64,000 nt of DNA from Fuscovulum ytuae (lineage in GTDB: Bacteria; Pseudomonadota; Alphaproteobacteria; Rhodobacterales; Rhodobacteraceae): contig NZ_CP124535.1 in NCBI RefSeq assembly GCF_029953595.1, forward strand, positions 2,773,001 through 2,837,000. The letters run 5' to 3'. A program made the translations under genes and the position numbers. Under the pieces are notes generated by a model that saw nothing but the letters and a program-made list of their open reading frames with translations, did no database searches and was not told where the DNA came from. This document shows positions 1 to 9,300 of the stretch, one piece after another (position 1 is the stretch's first letter; each line of letters starts with the position of its first letter).

Positions 1-1369
1 CGATGTCGAGCCAGACGGCGACGACGAGGGCGATGCCGATGACGATCCGCTGGTAGGAGCCATCGCCGAAGCCGATCAGAACCATGCCCGTTTGCAGCGA
101 GGTCAGGATCAGCGCGCCGATGATGGCGCCGTAGATGGTGCCCACGCCCCCGGCGAGCGAGGTGCCCCCCACGACGGCGGCGGCGATGACGTAAAGTTCG
201 TCAAGGTTGCCCATCGCGTTCGTGGCCGAGTTCTGGCGGGCCGAGCCGATAACGGCGGCGATCCCGGCCAGCGCCCCCATCAGGGTGAAGATCTTCACTG
301 TCATGGCGCGGGTATTGATACCCGACAGAGCTGCCGCTTCGGGGTTGCCGCCGATGGCAAAGACATAGCGGCCAAAGCGGGTGCGGGTCATCAGGATGGT
401 CATGAAGATGGCGACCACGATCATGATGAGCACGGGGAAGGCATAGCCGTGGCCGAAGCTGGCACAGACATCGGTGTAGATGGTGTCGTTGCTTTGTGCG
501 CAGGCAGGTGCCTCTTGCCCGATGGAGGCGAAGTATTTCTGGATGTTGCCGCGCGGCCAGATGTAGGAGTTGAAAAGCGCGGTGGTGCCCAGGATGGCCC
601 CGATTATGATGCCGCCGACGAACCATTCCGCCCAGATCGGGCGCAAGGGGAAGTCGTGCAGTTTGCGCGACTTGCGGCCGTTCAGGATCGCCCAGACGAC
701 GAAGAGGCTGGCGATAATGCCGAATATCCAGCTGCCGGTCTGGCCGAGGGCACCGAAGGAGCCGCCACCAATCAGCGCGAAGGTTTCATCCAGCGGCGCG
801 ATGGTCTTGCCACCTGCCACGAGGAAGGCCGCGCCGCGCCAGACGAGCAGGCCGCCGAGGGTGACGATGAAGGAGGGAATGCCAAGATAGGCGATCATCC
901 CGCCTTGCAGGGCACCGATGATGGCGCCCATCAGGATGCCGAAGATCACGGTGATGATCCAGATCGCAGGATGGCCCAGACCCAGCGCCGGGGTCAGCCA
1001 TTCGACCTGCAAAAGGCCCATATACATGCCAACCATGCCCATGATCGACCCCACGGAGAGGTCGATGTTACGGGTGATGATGACCAGCACCATGCCGGTG
1101 GCCATGATGCCGATATAGGCGGTCTGGACCGAAAGGTTCCAAAGGTTGCGCGGGGTGAGGAAGCCGTTTGCGTCGACCTGCGCCGCGCCCAGAAGCATGG
1201 AGGGACGGTCAAGGATGATGACCGAATAGGCCTCGAAGGCGAACCAGATCAGCAGCAGCGCACCGATCATGCCCAGAAGGCGGGGATCGATTTCTGTCGC
1301 GCGCAGGAAACGGCCAAAGCCGCCCTCCTGACGGGTCTGCGAGGTCGGAGTTTGCGATGTATCGGTCAT
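1..1369 (-). CDS. xylH: Xylose ABC transporter permease XylH (3' end cut by window edge)
   Basis: This is the inner-membrane permease of a sugar ABC importer of the BPD_transp_2 class. The visible 456 codons encode a polytopic protein with repeated hydrophobic segments. They include the permease-family stretch NIDLSVGSIMG and a C-terminal AAAVVGGTSLAGGVGTIYGA segment typical of XylH/RbsC permeases. A long cytoplasmic-side insert around residues 190-260, containing RKSRKLHDFPLRP, is characteristic of XylH rather than RbsC. The chosen ATG has GAGGAC a few bases upstream. The gene lies downstream of the xylose-binding protein, separated from it by a strong hairpin, and the ATPase gene xylG is expected beyond the left edge. 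The xylose assignment comes from family resemblance and from the neighbouring binding protein and ROK regulator. Confidence 0.9.
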   Translation of the reverse strand, partial: MTDTSQTPTSQTRQEGGFGRFLRATEIDPRLLGMIGALLLIWFAFEAYSVIILDRPSMLLGAAQVDANGFLTPRNLWNLSVQTAYIGIMATGMVLVIITRNIDLSVGSIMGMVGMYMGLLQVEWLTPALGLGHPAIWIITVIFGILMGAIIGALQGGMIAYLGIPSFIVTLGGLLVWRGAAFLVAGGKTIAPLDETFALIGGGSFGALGQTGSWIFGIIASLFVVWAILNGRKSRKLHDFPLRPIWAEWFVGGIIIGAILGTTALFNSYIWPRGNIQKYFASIGQEAPACAQSNDTIYTDVCASFGHGYAFPVLIMIVVAIFMTILMTRTRFGRYVFAIGGNPEAAALSGINTRAMTVKIFTLMGALAGIAAVIGSARQNSATNAMGNLDELYVIAAAVVGGTSLAGGVGTIYGAIIGALILTSLQTGMVLIGFGDGSYQRIVIGIALVVAVWLDI

Positions 1370-1475
1370 GTCCTCATCCAGCCTGAGAGGGATCGGGCAA
1401 AGGACCGGCCGCAGCCCGACGGGGATGCGTGCAGGGTCGTTTGGTGGCCGTTGGCCATATGCCCGGAAAGAGGTT

Positions 1476-1503
1476 CGGCGCCGCCCGGATCAGGGCGGCG
1501 CCG
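1476..1503 (-). terminator. Hairpin between xylF and xylH
   Basis: An 11-bp perfect inverted repeat (CGGCGCCGCCC with its complement, 6-nt loop) sits between the stop of xylF and the start of xylH. There is no clear U tract, so it is more likely an mRNA-stabilising or partial-termination hairpin that keeps the binding protein in excess of the membrane subunits than a full terminator. Confidence 0.6.
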
Positions 1504-1518
1504 AGGGGTAGGATCAGA

Positions 1519-2544
1519 TCACTGGCAAGCAGCGACGTCGGGCATTGCGCCCTCGCAGGCCTGCTCTTTCGAGATGTGGCCAGCGTCGATCGCGATGTTC
1601 AGCGTGTCCTTGGTGATCGGCGTCGGGTCCAGAAGGATGGCGTTCATTTCAACGCCCTTCTCGCCGCCCGAGAACTTGGTCGCGCCAGCGATCGAGTCCA
1701 GAGCCGCCCCATCGGCCAGAGCCGAGGCGATTTCACCAGCGGCCTTGCCGAGGTCACGTGCGTTCTTCCAAACCGAAACGGTCTGGGTGCCGCGCGCAAC
1801 GCGGTTGATCGCGGCGAGGTCGCCGTCCTGACCACCCAGCGGAACGTTCAGGCCCTGCGCCGCAAGAGCAGCAGCTGCACCACCGGCCATACCGTCGTTC
1901 TGCGCGAGAACGGCGTCGATGGCGTTGTTGTTGGCGGTCAGGATCTGTTCCATGTTCTTCTGGGCGTTCTCGGGCTTCCAGCCGTCCGAGTTCGCTTCGC
2001 CGACGATGGTGATATCGCCTGCAGCCACGGCAGCGCCGATCACTTCTTCCATGCCCTGACGCAGGAAGCCGACGTTCGGGTCACCCGGGTCGCCCTTGAT
2101 GATGGCGTAGTTGCCCTTCGGCACCTGAGCAAAGACCGACTCGGCGATGATACGGCCGACGCCGACGTTGTCGAAGGTCAGGTAGAAGGTGCGCGCGTCT
2201 TCGATCAGACGGTCATAGCCAACGACCGGGATGCCTTCGGCAGCGGCTTTTTCGATGGCCGGCCCGATGGCGTCCTTGTCCCACGCGTTGATGACGAGGG
2301 CGTCGACGCCCTGTGCGATCAGCGCGTCGATGTCGGACAGCTGCTTTTCGGCGGACGACTGGGCGTCAGCCGAGACGTATTCGTTGCCAGCAGCTTCGAT
2401 GGCGGCTTTCATTGCGGCTTCGTCGATCTTCCAACGCTCTTCCTGGAACTGGGCCCAGGACACGCCGATCTTTTTGCCTTCTGCCAGCGCGGCCGAAGAG
2501 AAGCCGACCGTCGCCATGACGGCGACGAGGATTGCGTTACGCAT
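1519..2544 (-). CDS. xylF: D-xylose ABC transporter periplasmic binding protein XylF
   Basis: This is the periplasmic sugar-binding component that delivers D-xylose to the XylH permease. The 341-residue protein begins with a Sec signal peptide (MRNAILVAVMATVGFSSAALA, cleavage near residue 21-22). It continues as a type I periplasmic-binding fold of the Peripla_BP_4 family. XylF-like segments include IGVSWAQFQEERWKIDE near the N-terminus, DALVINAWDKDAIGPAI, and VVGYDRLIEDARTFYLTFDN, where Asp and Arg residues line the sugar pocket in the family. Length and start agree with the family. It is the first gene of the xyl operon, transcribed away from the ROK regulator. Its promoter should lie in the AT-rich region directly upstream. 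Confidence 0.93.
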   Translation of the reverse strand: MRNAILVAVMATVGFSSAALAEGKKIGVSWAQFQEERWKIDEAAMKAAIEAAGNEYVSADAQSSAEKQLSDIDALIAQGVDALVINAWDKDAIGPAIEKAAAEGIPVVGYDRLIEDARTFYLTFDNVGVGRIIAESVFAQVPKGNYAIIKGDPGDPNVGFLRQGMEEVIGAAVAAGDITIVGEANSDGWKPENAQKNMEQILTANNNAIDAVLAQNDGMAGGAAAALAAQGLNVPLGGQDGDLAAINRVARGTQTVSVWKNARDLGKAAGEIASALADGAALDSIAGATKFSGGEKGVEMNAILLDPTPITKDTLNIAIDAGHISKEQACEGAMPDVAACQ

Positions 2545-2620
2545 AAGTATCCTCCCTATGGATGCGGCCAGCGTATGGCCGGTCCGACGGATTCGTCGGT
2601 ACGGGCGGGAAATTGGCCCG

Positions 2621-2646
2621 AATAAATTCAGTTGTCAAAATAAATT
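2621..2646. promoter_or_regulatory. Probable operator: two AATAAATT direct repeats in the xylF-ROK intergenic region
   Basis: The octamer AATAAATT occurs at 2621-2628 and again at 2639-2646, 18 bp apart, in the only AT-rich stretch of the divergent promoter region. Between them, on the minus strand, TTGACA (2633-2638) would serve as a -35 element for xylF. On the plus strand TTGTCA (2632-2637) with GAAATA 17 bp downstream could be a promoter for the ROK gene. A ROK repressor bound here could block both directions. This is inference from position and sequence only. Confidence 0.45.
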
Positions 2647-2780
2647 TGCTGAGTGAAATATGAACTGCCCACGGAAGCGGCAAGTTCATGCGGCGTTGCA
2701 GCAAAGTTCGGTCCGCTTACGAATGCTTTACCGGGTTCAGGGCAGAGTTTCTGCCACTTTTTTATTCGGGGACCAAAGAA

Positions 2781-4058
2781 ATGCTGCCGAAAGGGCCGAT
2801 GGAAGAGATGGGGGAGGGGCGTCGGGGCTGTGGGCCGCTGATCCCGCCGCTGTCGGATTCGCTGCGGCCGCTCAGGCAGCAGGTGTTCGAGAGGGTGCGG
2901 GCGGCGGGGCTGATTCCGCGGGTGCAGGTGGCGAAGGATCTGGGGGTGAGCCCGGCTTCGGTCACCACGATCACGCAGGAATTGATCGAGGTCGGGCTGA
3001 TCGAAGAGGTTTCGGCGCTGCGTGAGGGCGATCAGGGGCGGGGCCGTCCTGCGGTGCTGTTGGGCGTCAAGGCGGGTGCGCATCGCGTCGCGGGGATGAA
3101 ACTGTCGGACCGCGAACATACGGCGGTGATCGTGGATTTCGCCGGTAATCTGATAGCCGATGACGTGATTCCACGGCGACCGGGGCCGATGACGATCCCC
3201 GAGATGCTGGCCGCGATTGAAACGCTGCTGGATCGCGTCTGCGCGAAGGCGGGGCTGCGGCGGGAAGAGCTTTCGTCGGTTGGGATCGGGGTGCCGGGCT
3301 TTGTGGATTCGGTCGCGGGGCTGGTGATGTGGTCATCGGTTCTGACAGATCGGGCGGTGCCATTGGCGGCGGCGGCGCAGGGCCGGTTGGGCATCCCGGT
3401 GGTGATCGACAATGACGCGAACCTTGTGACGCTGGCCGAGCTCTGGTTCGGCGCTGGGCGGCGGTTGGCGGATTTCGCGGTGGTGACGATCGAACATGGC
3501 GTCGGCATGGGCTATGTCATCAACCACAGGATTTACCGGGGAACCCAAGGGCTTGGGATGGAATTGGGCCATACCAAGGTGCAACTGGATGGTGCCCTGT
3601 GTCGGTGTGGGCAGCGGGGGTGTCTTGAGGCCTATATCGCCGACTATGCTTTGGCGCGCGAAGCGACGACGGCGCTGAACTGGACGCATCGCGAGGGCCA
3701 GTCGATCAGCGTGTTGCTGGAAAGCCTTTATGACCATGCCAAGGCGGGCAACACGGCGGCGCGGTCGATCTTTCGCAGGGCCGGGCGCTATTTGGCGGTG
3801 GGTCTGTCGAATGTGATCAACCTGTTTGACCCCGCGCTGATCATCCTGTCGGGTGAGCGGATGCGCTATGACTATCTGTATGCGCAAGAGACGCTGGCCG
3901 AGATGGATGCCTTGGCGATCCAGACGGGGCGGCCAAGGCCACCGATCGAGATTCATGCGTGGGGCGATCTGCTTTGGGCGCATGGGGCGGCGGCGCTGGC
4001 GCTTTCCTATGTAAGCGAGGGGATACTGGTTCCCGCGCGGGAAATGGCGGCGCAATAG
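2781..4058 (+). CDS. ROK-family transcriptional repressor (XylR/NagC type)
   Basis: This probable xylose-responsive repressor controls the divergent xylFH operon. The 425-residue protein carries an N-terminal winged helix-turn-helix (around VAKDLGVSPASVTTITQEL) followed by a ROK sugar-kinase-like domain. The ROK zinc motif CRCGQRGCLEAY is present, as is the family stretch EHGVGMGYV before it. The ATG used is the first one consistent with a normal N-terminus. Other in-frame ATGs 6 and 9 codons later are possible, and upstream in-frame sequence looks non-coding. The last codons (SEGILVPAREMAAQ) lie inside a repeat that recurs 88 bp downstream, so the natural C-terminus may have been altered by a duplication. 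The xylose effector is inferred from the neighbourhood. Confidence 0.85.
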   Translation: MLPKGPMEEMGEGRRGCGPLIPPLSDSLRPLRQQVFERVRAAGLIPRVQVAKDLGVSPASVTTITQELIEVGLIEEVSALREGDQGRGRPAVLLGVKAGAHRVAGMKLSDREHTAVIVDFAGNLIADDVIPRRPGPMTIPEMLAAIETLLDRVCAKAGLRREELSSVGIGVPGFVDSVAGLVMWSSVLTDRAVPLAAAAQGRLGIPVVIDNDANLVTLAELWFGAGRRLADFAVVTIEHGVGMGYVINHRIYRGTQGLGMELGHTKVQLDGALCRCGQRGCLEAYIADYALAREATTALNWTHREGQSISVLLESLYDHAKAGNTAARSIFRRAGRYLAVGLSNVINLFDPALIILSGERMRYDYLYAQETLAEMDALAIQTGRPRPPIEIHAWGDLLWAHGAAALALSYVSEGILVPAREMAAQ

Positions 4059-4142
4059 AGCCGGGGTGGTGGGGTTGAACCACACCCTGCGGATTGGCCG
4101 AAGCGAGGGGATACTGGTCCCCGCGCGCGAAATGGCGGTGCA
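4013..4142. repeat. Direct repeat: 42-bp unit covering the ROK gene terminus and again 88 bp downstream
   Basis: Copies at 4013-4054 and 4101-4142 match at 39 of 42 positions. The first copy encodes the last residues of the ROK protein and contains the perfect 14-bp palindrome TTCCCGCGCGGGAA (4030-4043), which is damaged by substitutions in the second copy. The second copy is non-coding, although its frame could still read SEGILVPAREMAVQ. Together with the 37-bp dispersed motif nearby, it marks 4059-4533 as a repeat-rich spacer without a recognisable gene. Confidence 0.8.
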
Positions 4143-4156
4143 GGAGGGGCAGGCGT

Positions 4157-4175
4157 GGCGGGGGAGAACCCCGCC
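4157..4175 (+). terminator. GC hairpin downstream of the ROK gene
   Basis: GGCGGGG pairs with CCCCGCC across a 5-nt loop. There is no T tract, so it is at best a weak terminator for the ROK gene. A similar GGCGGGGT/ACCCCGCC hairpin occurs at 10843-10860. Confidence 0.4.
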
Positions 4176-4270
4176 CAACGGTTTGGCCCGTGCCGTTTGG
4201 TTCCCAGTCTTGAGGCGGTGCCTTGCCGTCGGCTTTGCCCCCAACCCGTCGCAACGGTTGTGCCCTGTTT

Positions 4271-4307
4271 TGTGCCGTATTCTGTGCAGCAAACTGTGGG
4301 CACGCAG
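4271..4307 (+). repeat. Dispersed 37-bp intergenic repeat, copy 1
   Basis: This motif begins TGTGCCGTATTCTGTGCAGC and continues with AAACTGTGGGCACGCAG. It recurs with one mismatch on the minus strand at 55155-55191 and in degenerate form at 33225-33261. All three copies lie between genes, beside gene ends or promoters. Confidence 0.75.
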
Positions 4308-4533
4308 TGGGCGGTGAGGTCGGAGTGCGTTAAGGTTCACGGATGGTGAGGGGACAGCGCCGGATGAGTGGTTAAGGATGATGGCATTGCAGGCCGAGAA
4401 ACGGCTTGCGCGGTGCTTCGGTGTGAAGGGTTTGTCCAAGCGCGGAACGGCGAAATTCGGCAAGTTTACCGGACGGCGATTGCGCCTTGGTGGGCGAGTT
4501 GCGATAGTCTTAACAGCGCGCCCGGAGGATTCA

Positions 4534-6354
4534 TTGCCTGCCCCTTTCCCCCTTTTGCCGCCCTGTCGTGGATTTGCGGCGGTGGTGGCCTTGATGGCCG
4601 GTCTGGCCGGGCCGGGGATGGCGCTGGAACGGCTGGAGTTCACGGCACCGGGGGCGGATGAGGCGCTGCTGGATAGCCTGCGCGCGGCGTCCGTTCTGCT
4701 GGCCGAGGAGCGGGACGATCAGCAGGACGCACAGGATCTTTTTGCGGCGGCGCGGGCGGAATATGGGCGGCTGCTGGGCGCGCTTTATGGGGCGGGGCAT
4801 TATTCGGCCGTGATCTCTGTCCGGGTGGATGGACGCGAGGCGGCAGGGATCGCGCCTTTGGATGCGCCTGATCGGATCGATGTGATCGAGGTGCGGGTAG
4901 AGCCGGGGCCTGCCTTCCGCCTGTCAGAGGCGCGGATTGGGCCGCTGGCATCGGGGACGGTGTTGCCCAAGGGCTTTGCCGTGGGTCAGCCTGCGCCATC
5001 GGGCATCTTGCGTGAGGCAGCGACGGCAGGGGTGAATGGCTGGCGTGACCAAGGCCATGCCAAGGCGGCTGTGGCGGGGCAGGATGTGGTGGCCGATCAC
5101 GCCGCCGCGACGCTTGCTGCGCGGATCTTGCTGGAGCCGGGGCCGCGCCTGCGCTTTGGCCAATTGTCGGTGGCGGGGGCCGAGCGGATGGAGGTGCGGC
5201 GGATCGTGAAGATCGCCGGGCTGCCGGAGGGAGAGGTCTATTCGCCTGCCGAGGTGAACCGGGCGGCACAGCGGTTGCGTCGGACGGGGGTATTCAAGTC
5301 GGTGACGCTGAGCGAGGGCGATGTAGCCGCCCCGGACCTGTTGCCAATGCTGGCAACGGTGGTGGAGGAAAAGCCGCGCCGATACAGTTTCGGCGCCGAG
5401 GTCGCGACGGAAGAGGGCCTGTCGCTGAGCGGGTTCTGGCTGCATCGCAACCTTTTGGGCGGGGCGGAGCGGCTGCGGATCGAGGGGTCGGTCACCAATA
5501 TCGGGGCGCAGAATTCGGGCGTGGATTACAAGCTGGGCGTGACGCTTGACCGTCCTGCCACGCTGACCGCCGATACGACGGTGGGGATTGAGGCCGAGAT
5601 CGGGCATCTGGACGAAGAGGATTACTTTGCCGATGTGGCAATGGCGGGCGTGAAGGCCACGCATTACTTTTCTGAGACGCTGACCGGGCGGGTCGGGCTG
5701 CGCTATGAATATGCAAAGGGGCGGGATGGGTTTGACGCATTCCTGTTCCGCAATGTCGGCATCCCCGTTGGCGTGACGTGGGATCGGCGTGACAATCCGC
5801 TGAACCCAGCGAATGGGTTTTATGTGGATGCCGAGGTGAAGCCCTTCTTCGGCCTTGGCACCACGGGCAGCGGCACGCGCAGCACGCTGGATGCGCGGGG
5901 CTACCTTGGCCTTGGGGCCGAGGATGGCGTGGTGCTGGCAGGGCGGTTGCAATTGGGGATGATCGACGGGTCGGCCCTGTTGGAAACGCCGCGGGATGAT
6001 CTGTTCTATTCTGGCGGTGGTGGGACGGTGCGGGGGCAACCTTACCAATCGCTCGGGGTGACTGTGGCGCGAGGGCTTTTGTCGGGCAAGATCGGGGGCA
6101 CGCATTTCATCGGCACGCAGCTTGAGGCGCGGGCCAAGGTGGCCGATCGGATCGGGGTCGTTGGGTTCTTTGATACGGGCCGGATCGATGTGGGTGGGTT
6201 CTTTGGCACGGCGGGGGATTGGCATTCGGGGGCCGGGATCGGGCTGCGCTATGATACCGGGTTCGGGCCGATCCGTTTGGACGTGGCCGCGCCTGTGGGC
6301 GGGACGACGGGGGAAGGCGTGCAGATCTATGTCGGATTGGGGCAGGCCTTTTGA
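4534..6354 (+). CDS. tamA: Translocation and assembly module outer-membrane protein TamA (Omp85 family)
   Basis: TamA is an Omp85-family outer-membrane barrel that works with TamB in outer-membrane protein insertion and lipid homeostasis. The 606-residue product has a signal peptide (hydrophobic FAAVVALMAGLAG, cleavage after MALE or just before it). POTRA-like domains follow to about residue 260, for example RLRFGQLSVAGAERMEVRRI and RAAQRLRRTGVFKSVTLSEG. A C-terminal surface-antigen barrel then ends in a terminal Phe (GLGQAF), the usual barrel signature. A TTG start is chosen because GGAGG lies 5 nt upstream and gives a clean signal peptide; the upstream in-frame ATG would add 52 basic, unrelated residues. 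The stop overlaps the start of tamB by one base. Confidence 0.9.
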   Translation: MPAPFPLLPPCRGFAAVVALMAGLAGPGMALERLEFTAPGADEALLDSLRAASVLLAEERDDQQDAQDLFAAARAEYGRLLGALYGAGHYSAVISVRVDGREAAGIAPLDAPDRIDVIEVRVEPGPAFRLSEARIGPLASGTVLPKGFAVGQPAPSGILREAATAGVNGWRDQGHAKAAVAGQDVVADHAAATLAARILLEPGPRLRFGQLSVAGAERMEVRRIVKIAGLPEGEVYSPAEVNRAAQRLRRTGVFKSVTLSEGDVAAPDLLPMLATVVEEKPRRYSFGAEVATEEGLSLSGFWLHRNLLGGAERLRIEGSVTNIGAQNSGVDYKLGVTLDRPATLTADTTVGIEAEIGHLDEEDYFADVAMAGVKATHYFSETLTGRVGLRYEYAKGRDGFDAFLFRNVGIPVGVTWDRRDNPLNPANGFYVDAEVKPFFGLGTTGSGTRSTLDARGYLGLGAEDGVVLAGRLQLGMIDGSALLETPRDDLFYSGGGGTVRGQPYQSLGVTVARGLLSGKIGGTHFIGTQLEARAKVADRIGVVGFFDTGRIDVGGFFGTAGDWHSGAGIGLRYDTGFGPIRLDVAAPVGGTTGEGVQIYVGLGQAF

Positions 6355-9300
6355 TGTGGGGGGCGCGTTCATTCCTTGGCGTTCTGGCGTTCTGTCTGCT
6401 GCCGATGGGGGCCGTGGCGCAGGAGGATGACCGCGATTTCCTGACGGCTTTCCTTGAAGACAATCTTTCCGGGGCCGGGCGGCAGGTGACGATCACCGGC
6501 TTTGCTGGGGCGCTTTCGTCTCGGGCAACGATCGATCGGCTGACGATTGCCGATGATGCGGGGGTGTGGCTGTCGCTGGATGGGGTGGTGCTGGATTGGA
6601 GCCGGTCTGCCCTTTTGCGCGGCGAGGTGAATGTGGCCGAACTTTCGGCGCGGGAGATCGTGCTGGAACGGGTGCCAGAGGGGGAGGAGGCCCCACCTTC
6701 GCCCGAGGCGGGGACATTCGCGCTGCCGGAACTGCCGGTGTCGATTTCCATCGGGCGGCTGGCGGCGGAACGGATCGTTCTGGGTGAGGCAGTGCTGGGC
6801 GAGGCGATCACGGGGCGGTTGGAGGCATCGGCCAGCCTTGCCGGGGGCGAGGGGCGGACGGAACTGCTGCTGGAGCGGGTGGATGACGGGCCGGATGGGC
6901 GGCTGGACCTGACGGCAGCCTATGGAAATGAAAGCGGGCTGCTGACGCTGGACCTGCTGGCCGAAGAGGCGGCGGGCGGCATCGCGGTGACAAAGCTGGG
7001 CATTCCGGGGGCGCCTTCGGCGCGGCTGTCGGTGCAGGGTGAGGGGCCGGTTTCCGATTTCGTGGCGACGGTCGGTCTGGTGACGGATGGGCAGGAGCGG
7101 CTGGCGGGGACGGTTGAACTGCTGGGGGCCGAGGATGGTGGGCAGGGGTTCAAGGTCGATCTGGCAGGCGACCTCGCGCCCTTGTGGATGCCGGATTATG
7201 CGGCGTTCTTCGGGGAACGGATCGCGCTTCGGGCCGAGGGGGAGCGGTCGGCGCTGGGTGTGTTGCGCCTGCGGGAGTTGGATCTGGCGGCGCAGGCGAT
7301 AACGCTGCGTGGTGCGGCGGTGATCGGGGCGGATGGGGTGCCTGCGTCCTTTGATCTGCGGGGACGGATCGCGCTTGCCGACGGGTCGCCCGTCCTTTTG
7401 CCCGTATCGGGCGAGGTGCGGGTGCGGTCTGTCGATCTGGATGTGGGCTATGACAGAGCGGCGGGCGAGGGGTGGACCGCCGATCTGGTGATCGCGGGGC
7501 TGGATCAGCCGGGGCTTGTGGCCGAGCGGTTGGCGCTGGATGGCGCGGGGCGGCTGTGGCGGCGGGATGGCGCGGTACATCTGGGTGCCGTCTTGGACTT
7601 CGCAGGCAGAGGGGTCGTGCCAGAGGATGCGGCGCTGGCCACGGCGCTGGGGTCTGAGGTGGATGGGTCGGTCGTTCTGTCATGGCGGGACGGGGGCGAT
7701 GGGCTGCGCCTGCCGAAGATCGCGCTGAACGGTCAGGGTTATGGGATGGAGGGCCGCGCGGTGATCGCGGGGCTGGATGAGGCGCTGGAGGTCTCGGGGC
7801 GGGCCGAGGCGCGGGTTGATGATCTGGCCCGGCTGTCCGGGCTGGTGGGGCGGCCTTTGGGCGGCGCGGCGCGAGTGGTTGTGGAGGGCGCGGCAAGCCC
7901 GTTGACCGGGGCCTTTGATGGCGAGGTGATGGTCGAGGGGACCGATGTCGCCCTCGGTCAGGCGCAGGTGGATGCCTTGTTGCGAGGGCTGGCGCGGATC
8001 GGGGTTTCGGCGAAGCGGGATGAGACGGGGACAGAGCTGCGGTCGCTGTCGGTGGCGGCGGGGAGTTTGGATGCCACGGCGCAAGGTCGGGTGACGAGCG
8101 GTGATCTGGACCTGACAGCGCGGGTGGATTTCCGCGATTTGGCGGCGCTGGGCGGCGGGTTCCGGGGCAGTCTGGTGGGTGATCTGCGGGTGACGGGTGC
8201 GCCCGATGGGGCGCGGTTGGTGTTGCAGGGGCGGGGGCGTGACCTTGCCGTGGGGCAGACCGAGGCGGACCGCCTGCTGCAAGGTGAGACGGTGCTGGCG
8301 CTGGATCTGGAGACGGGCGCGGCGCTGACGCTGAACCGGGTGGAGGTGAGCAATCCGCAGGTCATGTTGCGCGCGGCGTCCAAGGGCGAGGCGCTGGATC
8401 TGACGGCGCGGATTGCGAATCTTGCGCTGCTGTTGCCGGAATTTCCGGGGCCTTTGACAGTGACGGGGACGGCGGCACAAGAGGGTGGGCTGAGGTTGGA
8501 TCTGCGCGGGCTGGGGCCGGGCGGGATTGATGCGCGGGTGGCGGGGCTGTTGCGCGACGATGGGACGGCGGACCTGACCATCGCGGGGCAGGCGCAGGCG
8601 GGGCTGGCCAATGCCTTTCTGGCCGGACAGCTGGTTTCTGGCCCCGTGCGGTTTGATCTGCGGATGAACGGGCCTGCGGCGGTATCATCGCTTTCGGGTC
8701 AAGTGGCGCTCAGCGGGGGGCGGATTTCTGATCCGTCTGTTTTCTTTGCGCTTCAGGATGTGGGGGTGACGGCCAATCTGGGCCAAGGCCGCGCGCAACT
8801 TTTGGGTGGGGCCGCGCTGACGAGCGGGGGTCGTATTGATCTGGGGGGCACGGTTGGGATGGTCGCACCCTTCGCGGCTGATTTGCGGGTGGGCATCCTT
8901 GGCGCGGTTCTGCGCGACCCGGAACTGTTCCAGACAACGGCGAATGGCGAAGTTACCCTGCGCGGTCCGCTGACCGGGGGCGCGGCTGTGGGCGGGCAGA
9001 TCGTGCTGAGTGGGACAGAGGTGCAGATTCCGTCCACCGGATTGGGTGGCGCGGCGGATATCCCGGACCTGCGGCACGTGAATGAACCGGGGGCCGTGCG
9101 CGAGACGCGGGCGCGGGCGGGTCTTTTGGCGGATGGGCCAGCGGGCGGCGGCGGGGGGCGGCCTTTTGCGCTGGACCTGACCATATCGGCACCGTCGCAG
9201 ATTTATATCCGCGGGCGCGGTTTGGATGCGGAACTGGGGGGCGAATTGCGGCTGGGCGGCACGACGGCGGCTGTTGTGCCTTCGGGGGCCTTTGACCTGA

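Noticed and set aside
92-1831. Long plus-strand open frame opposite xylH and xylF
   Set aside because: The amino-acid composition is that of an antisense shadow in GC-rich DNA; the minus strand carries clear transporter proteins with signal peptide and family motifs.
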